The position numbers were made by a program, and so were the translations under genes. The notes under the pieces were generated by a model. That model made no database searches and was not told the DNA's origin. It saw nothing but the letters and a program-made list of their open reading frames with translations. Positions 23,471-32,677 of a stretch of DNA of 64,000 nucleotides are shown here, piece after piece (positions within the stretch are counted from its first letter, which is position 1; each line of letters starts with the position of its first letter). This stretch comes from Nectonema munidae (taxonomy: Eukaryota; Nematomorpha; Nectonematoida; Nectonematidae), in the NCBI GenBank assembly GCA_030549495.1, contig JAUIRK010000196.1:62001-126000 (forward strand). Direction: 5' to 3'.

Positions 23471-23675
23471 ATTAAATTTTTACTACGCCAATAAAATTAT
23501 ATGTTATTGAAACAAGAAGACAGAAAGAATGCGTAGGTGAGATTAGCGCGAGTATATATAGTGGTGCGTGTCCTAATCCTGGAACATAAAGGGATTGGAA
23601 AGAAAAAAAATTTGGGTGGGGGATTTTTATAAAAAAAATTGGGGGGTGGTTCAAGAGCCTGCTGGCTCACCCGTC

Positions 23676-23935
23676 TTACTCTCTCATGTAACCTTCTAGC
23701 CATCTTGGAGATTTTCTGATTCGTTGGGGCCTAGTGTGGAATTCTGTTTCATCTTCACTATTTGGATGATCTTGCTGTCCTGTGTTTCCATCATCCAATA
23801 CACCATCCGTGTGCAGTTCGACTTTGTCTTTAGCTTTCCTCTGATCTTGTTGCTTAGTGCTTTTATCATCTGTGTGAACTTCCTCATCGCTAGATTCTTA
23901 CCCATTATCATCGACATTTTCTCTGTAATAAATAT
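23676..23935 (-). pseudogene. 3' end of an LTR-retrotransposon pol gene
   Basis: In one minus-strand frame an acidic, hydrophilic stretch (EEVHTDDKSTKQQDQ, DHPNSEDETEF) leads to TRPQRIRKSPRWLEGYM, then a stop at 23676. A basic R-x-R-K-x-P-x-W-L tail after an acidic linker is the usual C-terminus of Ty3/gypsy integrase polyproteins. One internal stop (near 23894) shows decay. The rest of the element is absent upstream. The sequence to 23470 may be the start of its LTR: it has a TATATATA box and a CAATAACA segment like those in the LTRs at 42059 and 43643. Confidence 0.55.
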
Positions 23936-24539
23936 TTGATATTGGTATTAATCTTACTTTTGAGACGTGATACGTTTTTGTGTTGATCTCATCCATAATC
24001 ATTTTAATTATGCATAATTTTTTTGCAGTTCCTAAATAATATATTTGTCTTTTACTTTATACTTTTTTTCTCCAGGTTTTAATTTTGATTCGTCGGAACG
24101 TTGCTAAAGTTTTGAACATCATGAAGACCTGTTTTTGCTGACTAAACATTATTGTTCTTCCAAAAATTTATCGTCTTCATAGTGTATCTGCTTGTTTGTA
24201 TGGTATCTTCTGAAGATAATTTCTTTTGCAGATAAATTTTGTCTTCGAATGAGGGGGTTGACATTTCTGACTGCAAGTCACTGACCAGTCACTGAAGTGT
24301 GCTTGCTTATATAGTTATGTATGTCTACTCACAAGCCAAACAAGTCTTTTAAATAATATTACAAAAGTGGGAGTTTCTAACTTCATCCAACAGATAAGAC
24401 CCAAAAAGGTCGTAATCAGTCTTGGAAACCCACAAACATATACCTTATATAATTCAATTCAAGCACTCAATCATGTATTCTTTAAATATGTATGAATATT
24501 TTTCGTGATAATATTCAGCCATACATAACTAATTTGCTT

Positions 24540-24790
24540 TGCATTTTCAGACATATTTATCCCTGATTGCAAAAACGGGACCAAGAAATAAATCTAGCAT
24601 TGTCGATTTGGTTTGAAAACAGATATTTTATTTAAAATTTGAAAAATATTTTTGTAGAAAGTTTTTATAGGTTTGATTGATACTTTCAGATAATGCAAAT
24701 TATGGGTCTAGAAATGAAACCAGTATGACTGATTTAGCAAAAAAGACATTTTATTTAAAATTTAATTGAATATTTTATTAAAACAATTGG
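24540..24790. repeat. diverged tandem pair of a dispersed repeat
   Basis: Two units of about 115 bp each end in a block like AACAGATATTTTATTTAAAA. A related block appears at 52750-52800 (TCGATTTGGAATAAAAACAG) and more weakly at 23330-23380. The family is unidentified. Confidence 0.45.
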
Positions 24791-24888
24791 AGGCTTTTTA
24801 CTCCATAGTGTTTTTGATTAAAATCGTTAAGAAAAATATGTACAACCCCCTCGAAAAAATCTGTAATTATTAATCTCTGTTTGAACTT

Positions 24889-24902
24889 ACATATAAGAAA
24901 AG
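24889..24902. repeat. 14-bp target duplication, left (SINE)
   Basis: ACATATAAGAAAAG, exactly repeated at 25080-25093. Confidence 0.85.
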
Positions 24903-25079
24903 AGCCTCAATGGTTGTTTGGGTGTACCTCTCAGCTTAACAGTTGAAGGTCAGGGGTTCTATCCCCAAGGCTCCCAATCTAAAAAAAATTCACAAAAATT
25001 GTGATTAACCATCTTAAGCATAATGCGAGCATATAGCCTTACGGCTGAAAGTGCTTTGATATCTCCAAACAACCAACCA
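24903..25079 (+). mobile_element. tRNA-derived SINE, family S1 copy 2, with target duplication
   Basis: Begins AGCCTCAATGGTTG, has B box GGTTCTATCCCC, closes with AAGGCTCCCA, and ends in a CCAAACAACCAACCAA tail. The exact 14-bp direct repeat on both sides is the mark of LINE-driven target-primed insertion. The whole length aligns to 6521-6698 in reverse. The shared tail (GCATAATGCG, TAGCCTTACGGCTGAAAGTG) is where the partner LINE's reverse transcriptase should bind; I did not find a LINE here with the same tail. Confidence 0.88.
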
Positions 25080-25093
25080 ACATATAAGAAAAG
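25080..25093. repeat. 14-bp target duplication, right (SINE)
   Basis: ACATATAAGAAAAG, identical to the left copy. Confidence 0.85.
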
Positions 25094-25482
25094 CTAAAAA
25101 AGGAGAAAGTAATAAAATTACATATTTTACTAGATAGCTTTTATCCAAAATACAATTAAATTTTTATAGCTAAAAAAAATTAGCTTAAAAAAGTACCAAT
25201 AAAATTTATAAATGTCCTAAAGTATTGAAAAACTCTATAATTGAGTAATTTATTCAAGAAATAAACTTCAACTCAAAATTAATAAATGATCAAAAATATA
25301 TTTTAGAAAGTTTCCAAGTAGTATAGTCAGCAAAAAATTGTTTTAGTATTTAAAAAATATATCAAATAAAAATACAGTATTGCCGTACGAGAATATATAA
25401 AAAGTACGTTCAAAATACAGTATTGTTAGACAAGAATATATACATCAAGAGTATAATTATTCAAAATTAAAGTCAAGGACAA

Positions 25483-26340
25483 TTATGGCATCGTAATTTT
25501 GTATGTTTTTTTCCAAATAAACCTTCTACATAAATCACATTTTCTGGTGCTCCAACTTCTTGTGTGGCAATTTTTATAATAACAGAAACCTCTGGAAGTG
25601 CCCGAAGAGTCACCTGATATAGAAGGTTGTTGAAATTCAAAATCATAAAACGATAAAATGTTTCGTATATTCAAAGGAGTCAATTTACATTTGGCTCTCA
25701 GCCTCATTAAAATTTCGCTAAGTCTTAGAGATAGAGTTCTAGAAAATCTAGTCGTTCAATTGCTTTTTAAAATTATCCAACTATTATGACGTGCTATGTG
25801 TCTAAGTAGTTATTAAAAATAGCAAATAGCCCCTTTTATGAAGTTCTATAGTATGTATATGCTCTCAGCATTTCATTTGTTTTGTCAACCCCTCCTTTAT
25901 TTTGATTGTATAATGTAAACTTCTCGGGTTCACGCTTAGCACCCTTTAATTTGATCTCGCACAAATGATGGCTAGACAATACATAAACCATGTATAAATT
26001 AGGAATCACACATTTTGTAGGTATTTAAGCTACCGAAGAGGCATATTGTGTGTACAAAAATCTAGATTCAGTTTCATTCAAACCTAATCCTTGTAAATGA
26101 TTTGATCTAAATATATGAGGAACAAATCTGCGGTTTGATCTTATACACAATGTTTGTACCCCCAAAATCACCTCGGTTGCTTAGTCCTGAAACATAGATT
26201 TCTGATATTAAAATGCATAACGTAGAAAAATGTTACATTTTGATTTCATAATGGCCAAGTTTAAAATGATCATGCATTTTGAAACGGCAATTACCTGTAA
26301 ATTTAACTAATTGCTCGTTTATCGTTACATATTTCATTAG
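25483..26340 (-). pseudogene. piggyBac transposase, decayed copy B (C-terminal half)
   Basis: Around 26290-26170 the minus strand gives FKLGHYEIKM and EIYVSGLSNRGDFGG, matching the KPGHYGIK...PEIYVTGLS region of copy C. At 25707-25483 follows a cysteine-rich end: CYYKNC, then STRKCDLCRRF, like the C-terminal zinc-binding tail of piggyBac transposases. The intervening catalytic region is unreadable. The N-terminal half is absent; the LINE at 26430 begins instead. Confidence 0.5.
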
Positions 26341-26429
26341 AACAAAAAATCTATAGCAATTCCGATAGAAAAATAATGTAAAAATCGTTTAGAGCTTCTA
26401 GAAGCAATTTTCTACAAGCTAGAAGCTTT

Positions 26430-28238
26430 TTTTATCATATACCCGAAAGAACGCTTCAGCCTGGGTTTGCATGAGCTCCCAAGCTTGGCATACATGTGAA
26501 CAATGCTTATGTGTCCTTAGTTTTTCAATTAACTTTTTATTTAATTTTTCAGTGAAAGGACTGCCATAAACAGTTCTAAAAAGGTTGTACACAATGTCGT
26601 CTATTTTGATGGTTCATGTTGAGGGAAGGCATCCCAAAATGGAGTTACCATAAGTCAATTTCAGGATTTTTAGGATTTTAATGACCTTGCCTACCGGGGT
26701 TGAATTGACCCCAAGGTCTTTAAGACATCCATTTAGCGCTAGATCCTTTTTGCTCTTCTTAATCTTTTCATGAGCTTCACGATGAAAACTAAATCCTGCA
26801 TCCCAATTTATTCCTAGATATTTTAGGTTACGAACTCGGGGAATATTCCCTATAGTTGGTTGGTTATTTTTGGAACAATTAGCGTTAAAGATGATGAGCT
26901 TGCATTTAGAGTAATTCACCTTGGTTCCATTCAGTGAAATACCTCCATAATATGGTATTTACGTCCGTAAGGTGTTTACAAATACGAGAGACACGCTTAG
27001 CGGCGTAATATACACTTATGTCGTCTGCGAAACTGATTATCCTAGCATAGATAGACTTGTTGAAAGAGTCACTAATGTCATATATTGAGGGCTTAGAGGT
27101 GAACCTTGGGGGACGCCGCGTCCTAGGCTTATTCTCCTGGTAAATTCTTTATTTATTCTGATCTGAAATGTGCGTCGAGAAAGGAAACTGTAAATTACCT
27201 TGAAGATGCATTATGGCACAAACATGCTACTGAGTTTGAACAGCGAACCATTATGCAAACTGTATCAATAGCTTTCTCCAGGTCGTAAGATATCATGCCG
27301 ACGTAGAGGCCATCATTCAAGCTTTTAGCAACATCATGATGCAAGGTAAGCATAGCATGATTTGTTGAGAGTCCTTTTTTAAAACCAAACAGTTCCTTTG
27401 CGATTATTGCATGTTCTTTGCATCAAGCATCGAGTACTCCAAAAATTAATTTGTCATACACTTTGCTCAGGCAATGGAGGAGCCTGATAGGGCGTAGGTA
27501 GTAAATTAGTGGGTTTGCCCCTTTTCTTGCCAGCCTTTGGCACACAAATAAGTATAGCCCTTTTATAGCAGTCTGAGTAGACCCCATCTTTTATAAAAGA
27601 GTTATACATTGCAAGCAAGACGTCCCTAAACCTAGGGAGAAGATTCTTGATGAATAGGTTACTAACTTCATCTCATCCGCCGCTTTCCTAGCTTTAAGCT
27701 TTTTAATGATTTGAACCAGGTCCTCTAAAATGAAGTTAGTGCCCTTCGTCGCATGTAAACACCTAAAAAACTCAATTTCAGAATTAAAATTTTTCGGACC
27801 TGAATTTGTCCTATACACATCTTCGTAATAATCAGCAAACAGTGCACATTTATCTTCCGCCGTAATGGCTGTTCGGTTAATCCAAGTAACCGACTTTGGA
27901 CCCTTGCAGCCAGGCTTCAGCCCACTAATTAGGTTCCAGAACTTCAAAGTGCCCTGTAGTGGATTAGAGGATTTTGTGATGTTTGTGACTTTCCTAGATG
28001 TGGTTTCGCCGAGCTTTTTCCTAATGAGGTTTTGTAATCGAATGATAAGATTCTTTGTTACGGCGTCCTTAGTGTGAATGTATTTTCTATAGAGAGCTCG
28101 TTTTTCCTTGATATAAGTAATAGGACATTTTTCGGAATGGGATTTTCGTATTTTATAACCACCTTCAAGGGAACTCCCTCTAGTGCCGTTGAGAAAATAG
28201 CATCGTTGACACTTCGCAAGTTCATCAGAGGATTTTAC
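26430..28238 (-). pseudogene. Jockey-like LINE ORF2, reverse transcriptase part
   Basis: Continuation of the endonuclease at 28239-28808. Minus-strand blocks: KFWNLISGLKPGCKGPKSV (about 27945), IIKKLKARKAADE (about 27700), GVPQGSPLSPQ (about 27110), ISFADD (about 27035, the YADD-type catalytic box), then KCKLIIFNAN, NLKYLGINWDAGFSFHREAH and KILKLTYGNSILGCLPS (26900-26620), the thumb. RTVYGSPFTEKLNKKL (about 26570) may be the C-terminus. Several frameshifts and stops make it inactive. Confidence 0.75.
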
Positions 28239-28828
28239 TCATATGCACCTCATGACCGGCGGGGCTGAATAACTTAGTAGCGACCTAAACCTATCCAAGT
28301 TGGCTTGGCTGAAGACCCACCTCTTCTCTAAACTTCCCTTGTCTGCCTTGAATTGGGTAACAAAGGAAACTGTGACCAACAAGGGCTTGTGATCATAAAG
28401 ATTGCAATCCCGGATAATCGCTATTGAGGCCATTAGTGGTCTTAGATTAAAAGACATGATTGCAACGTCTAACACATTCTTATCACGAGTCGGTGTTGGA
28501 TCGTTAACGATAAACGTGTACGATTCCTTTACCAACTTGAGTAAATCAGTGCCAGCCAAACTATTGGTTTCACTAAACAGTCTAGTGTGGTGATCGTTTA
28601 GGTCACCTAGTAGTAAGACCTTATCGGAAGAACGAAAATATCTTTCGATAAATTCGTAATCTAACAGAGGTTTACTAGGCGGGTTGTAACAACCCAACAC
28701 AACTAAATGTCCCCTACCAGCTCTACCAAGATCAAGCTTCACGGCCATTGAGTCCCCAGAGTCACTTATCGTGAAGCTAGAAACCTTTAACCCCTCTCGC
28801 ACACTCATCGCTATGCCTCGTGACTAGC
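28239..28828 (-). pseudogene. Jockey-like LINE ORF2, endonuclease part
   Basis: Apurinic-type endonuclease of a non-LTR retrotransposon. Visible motifs: MSVREGLKVSSF, LVVLGCYNPPSKP, VLLLGDLNDHHTRL (metal and DNA contact region), FIVNDPTPTRDKNVLDVAIM and LYDHKPLLVTV, the terminal D-H pair. The N-terminal endonuclease segment is separated by the foldback insertion at 28838-29759 and resumes at 29769. The enzyme nicks target DNA to prime reverse transcription. Confidence 0.8.
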
Positions 28829-28837
28829 TTTTACCCG
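28829..28837. repeat. 9-bp target duplication, left (FB-b)
   Basis: TTTTACCCG; the right copy TTGTACCCG at 29760-29768 differs at one base. Confidence 0.6.
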
Positions 28838-29045
28838 TGGCCGGATATTTGGCCGAAAGACAATTGGCCGACAGACATTTGGCCGACAGATATCTGACCA
28901 AATGGACATTTAGCGGACAGATATCTGACCGAATGGACATTTAGCCGACGTACATTTAGCCGAACAGACATTTGACCGAACCGACATTTCACCAAAGGGA
29001 CATTTGACCGAACAGATATTTGACCGAACGGACATTTGATCGAAT
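28838..29045. repeat. FB-b left inverted arm
   Basis: About eleven variants of (A)GACATTTGGCCGA(A/C), drifting to ACATTTGACCGAACGG inwards. Adjacent unit variants form a higher-order pattern (GATATCTGACC, GGACATTTAGC). Confidence 0.85.
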
Positions 29046-29051
29046 AAACAT

Positions 29052-29330
29052 AGTTTTAACGTTAGTGTTAGCATAGTTAGAATATTTTTAGTGTTAGTAT
29101 AGTTAGAATATTCTTAGTTTTAGAGTTAGTGTTAGCATAGTTAGAATATATATTGTTAGCCTTAGAGTTGGTGTTAGTATAGTTAGAATATTGTTAGTTT
29201 TAACGTTAGTGTTAGCATAGTTAGTATATTGTTAGTTTTAGTATAGTTAGAATATTGTTAGTCTTAGAGTTGGTGTTAGTATAGTTAGAATATTGTTAGA
29301 CTTAAAGTCAATGTTAGTATAGTATAGCAT
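29052..29330. repeat. internal GTTAG-type tandem array of FB-b
   Basis: Repeats of GTTAGCATAGTTAGAATATTG alternate with TTAGTTTTAG and TTAGAGTTGGTG segments, period about 40-50 bp. The core GTTAG is telomere-like (TTAGG) only superficially. FB-c has its own GGGTTA array in the same central place. Confidence 0.75.
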
Positions 29331-29594
29331 AGCATATTTTCAAATCTAACCATAAAATGGAAGATTGTGGGTCAGTAATTAGTTAGACCCTTATAACTTA
29401 CAAAAAAAAGCATATTAGTCATGAGTGAGCAAGAGTGATTGATTACATATATGCTTTTAATACACGATGAACGAAGGTCCGAATGCAGTTATAAGCGTAA
29501 AACGTGTGCTCTGTAGACGAATACATTTCATTGGTGGCACGTAAGGATATACAAAATTGTGTTATAAATAGCGTAAGATAACATACGCATCTTT

Positions 29595-29759
29595 ACTGTG
29601 TCCGGCCATTTGACCAAAAGATCAATTGTCTGTTCTGTTCTGTTCGGTCAATTGTCTGTTCTGTCAATTGTCCGTTCGGTAAAATGTCCGTTCCGCCAAA
29701 TGTACGTCGGCTAAATGTCCATTCGGTCAGATGTCTGTCGGCCAAATGTTCGGGTGCCC
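29595..29759. repeat. FB-b right inverted arm
   Basis: Reverse complement reads CACCCGAACATTTGGCCGAC, then CTGACCGAATGG and GACATTTAGCCGACG, matching the left arm. The inner part switches to ACAATTGACCGAACAGA units. Confidence 0.85.
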
Positions 29760-29768
29760 TTGTACCCG
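29760..29768. repeat. 9-bp target duplication, right (FB-b)
   Basis: TTGTACCCG; one mismatch to 28829-28837. Confidence 0.6.
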
Positions 29769-29945
29769 GATGCACAAATGTCCTCCGAGTCAATCCGAGG
29801 ATGCGAATGGAGTACTTGGCTTGAGTTTTACTTCGTTTAGAGAGAAGACGTCTATCCTGTGTTCGGCCAAAAGCTCAATTAGAGCACTACGTTTTTTAGC
29901 CAAGCCATTGATGTTGAAATGCAAAAATTTGAGCATGACAGATCG
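29769..29945 (-). pseudogene. Jockey-like LINE ORF2, endonuclease N-terminus
   Basis: Minus-strand text MLKFLHFNINGLAKKRSALI, LLAEHRIDVFSLNEVKLKPS: the N-terminal Asn-Ile-Asn-Gly and Glu motifs of the retrotransposon endonuclease. It starts just after the ORF1 stop and is cut at the foldback junction. Confidence 0.75.
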
Positions 29946-29949
29946 ACAC

Positions 29950-31085
29950 TACACTATCCTAATTACTGGCACTCTAGCAAAAGATCTGCAGCCACTGCGC
30001 TCACCATTTTTTCCAGATGTTCTTTGAATACTGGAGATTTAAAAATGGAGAGCGCTATTTTCATAATGGTTTCCTCAGAGAAGGAAGGCTCATTTGATAA
30101 TGGTGCGTTAGGTACGAAAGGGCTGGTCACTGCTTGGGAATAAGATGACCGAGTTAATACTGTCTTTAGAATTAATGGCTTGGGCTTGTTTACTTGCACA
30201 GGCTTAGCCTTAATATTTACCTCGGTAGTTTGTTGCTTTGGATTTACCTGCGATTTTTCTGGGGCTTCTTTCGCTTGAAGAGCTGCTAACCTTTTTTGGA
30301 CAAGTGTTAAAAGCAGCTCCGCAGAGATAGCATTTGCTTATCTTTTGAGTTGCATTCTTTATTTTGGCATGCTGCTGACACGTGTCCTAATTTTTGGCAC
30401 TTATAACATTGTAGAGCTTTGGCTCTCAGACGAAATTCATGGCAGCGAAATCTTAGGCCAATAATGTTGAGTCCCTTTTTTGTCAAATTATCGATATTTA
30501 CCTTGCTTACCTTTAAGCATGACCCCTTTTCCATGGATCTGAACGGAGGTTCCACAGTACAAGTGTACCCAAGGGATTTTATGACATCAGAGACATTTAA
30601 AGCTTCTTGCATCGTCAGCCCCTTGATCACTATGGCACACGCCTTCTCCTTTGGATCCCTTTACAAATGGACATTTGGCGAAGGGTTGGAGGAGAGTGTC
30701 CTTGAACTCAACATCCTTGACCAAGACTTTAATAAGATTGAGTTTCTCCAAATTAAACATATTTATGATTATCACCATGGGTTTTTGAGAAATAATTTCT
30801 TTGTAAGTGGCCAGCTTACTACCAAGATTGGGTATCTTTTAAAAAAAACAGTTATAAATTTGGGCCTACGCCTGACTGTGTCAGCAGCTATCTTAAAAAC
30901 TTAACGTTTGGGGTGTCTCCTTACTTTCGTGAACTCTCCATCAGATTTGGAGTAAGAGGGGTGGTCTGTTTTGCTCTGGGTTCTCCTGGTCGTAGACTCG
31001 CACTCAGAAGAGCTTGAGTCACACTTCACTGTGAGATTATTACGAATTTGCGTAATAATCTCTTCATTCCTAGATATTATGTTAT
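29950..31085 (-). pseudogene. Jockey-like LINE ORF1 (gag-like) with CCHC knuckle
   Basis: Blocks in order on the minus strand: a Ser-rich N-terminus (IITQIRNNLTVKCDSSSSE, about 31060); a degraded stretch; IKGLTMQEALNVSDVIKSLG and CLKVSKVNIDNLTKKGLNII (30630-30480), the RNA-recognition-like part; CYKCQKLGHVSAAC (about 30400), a CX2CX4HX4C knuckle; a Lys/Pro-rich linker; and SEETIMKIALSIF to the stop at 29963. RNA-binding coat protein of the LINE particle. Frameshifts near 30310 and 30640-30900. Confidence 0.7.
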
Positions 31086-31107
31086 TGTTATATATCTTAT
31101 GTTTATA

Positions 31108-31262
31108 TGCGTGAGTAGGGTTGGTTAGATAGTGGATTCGATAACTCAAGGTCTTGGGTTCGATTCCGCATCAAGCCTGCTTTCCTCATAGTTCGATACA
31201 AGCGGCGCAATTGTGCCTTCTCGATGAAAACACCCTGTGGTACGTTTACCCTTTACCGTTAC
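31108..31262 (+). mobile_element. tRNA-derived SINE, family S2 copy 1
   Basis: Head GTAGGGTTGGTTAGATAGTGG (A box) and GGGTTCGATTCCGCATC (B box), followed by a body with ATACAAGCGGCGCAATTGTG and CGATGAAAACACC, ending TTTACCCTTTACCGTTACC. The copy at 58823-58972 matches head and body in reverse, and 61712-61850 is a diverged third. It abuts the 5' edge of the LINE ORF1 remnant. Confidence 0.8.
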
Positions 31263-32255
31263 CTTATGTTCACTCTTAACTCCATCTGGATAATCTAAAA
31301 ATCTTATATATTTTTACAACTGGATATATTTTATATATAAATGCTTTATAAATTTAATTTTTTATTAATTTCGTTAAATATTTGTTTCTATCCATGAACA
31401 ATGATTAATTTTTCATGAATCTATTACGAAAATGATCAAGAAATTTACTTTTATGGATTATTATTTATTTGTGATTGGAAAGCGCATATAAATTTTTTAA
31501 CTGGAGTTTTTTGCAAATTAGCGGCACCCGATGTTATAAATTTTTAGTGCGCTTGCTGAGGTTAACATCAATCAGAATTTTGATTGAGATTTTCTAAGAA
31601 GCAGCTATGATTATTGATAAAATTAAAAATATATAAGTGTTATGCGTTCAAAACTGTATATGATTATAACTTTTCAAAGGAGTAATTTAAATAGACACTT
31701 AGCTATAAGGTTAACTACAGATAATATCAAAATTTCGCTAAAAAATATCAATTTTTGATTTTGATTGATAGTTTTTGACAAGAGAGGATCATTCAATTAC
31801 CATGAAAATGTTATCAAAAGATGTAACTAAAGATTTTAGAGAAAGTTACAAAATTGTAAGGGATATGGTTCACCCAATTTTGTGCAAAATCTTTTTTAGT
31901 TGAGAAAACTTTAACATGATTACTTTGCCTTCTTGACACGACATATCTCATTTCGTCACTGATTTTACGTATCAATGTCTAACCTTTATCATCATTTTCT
32001 TTCTGTAACTCTTTGACGTTTTTGGTATTCCCTACTCAATCCTGCTTTCCGTGCATTACACATATAACAAACTAATTTTTGATCGCTGTTTTCTAGCTCC
32101 TCCTTGCATCGATGTTAAGAAGGGGAACAATATGGGAGGTAACAAGATATTTTGTTTACAAAACAGCTTTCAACCTTTTTTATCGCAATTACATCAGGTT
32201 TTGTGTCATTGGAGCGCTTAACTGACTTTGAACCCCCAACTCGCAAACTTCGTCT
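31263..32255. other. AT-rich non-coding stretch between two LINEs
   Basis: No supported gene or repeat. Confidence 0.4.
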
Positions 32256-32263
32256 TATTTAAG

Positions 32264-32280
32264 AAGAAGAAGAAGAAGAA
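32264..32280 (-). repeat. LINE 3' tail, (TTC)n
   Basis: AAGAAGAAGAAGAAG on the plus strand, so TTC repeats in the sense of the LINE. CR1-like LINEs end in short tandem repeats rather than poly(A), so this probably marks the 3' terminus. Confidence 0.6.
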
Positions 32281-32677
32281 TTTATTTGAAATCGGGAAAA
32301 AAAAAATATTAGCGATGAATGAATATTGTTTGTAATAAAGAGCAACCATTAGGAATAAATAAATATTTATATAACAATTGCACCGAAGGCTAAAGCCGCT
32401 GTGTGATGTAAAGTTATATAACGTATATGAGGAAAATAAGGAGCGGAAAAAAAAAATAAATTAAACACATAAAAAAGGTTACAAAGACATCATTCTCAAG
32501 CACTCATTAATTAAAATATAATGAATCAATATAAAGAGGTGAAAGTAAGAATCGAAATTAAGCATGTAAAAAAAAAAATGATAAGAATAAACCTAAATTA
32601 GCACAGAATAAAAATAAATGAAAAAAAGACAAATATAAGAAGGAAGACACGCACGTTACTAAAAAAAAAAAATTAAA

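Larger units (their letters stand above)
28838..29759. mobile_element. foldback element FB-b inside the LINE endonuclease
   Basis: The left arm (28838-29045) is a tandem array of about 17-18 bp units close to ACATTTGGCCGAACGG. The right arm (29595-29759) is the inverse of the same array. Flanking nonamers TTTTACCCG / TTGTACCCG match at 8 of 9. The LINE endonuclease text continues on both sides, confirming the insertion. The centre holds a second, unrelated array (29052-29330). No transposase. The structure equals Drosophila Foldback elements and parallels the MULE at 16139-18850. Confidence 0.8.
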
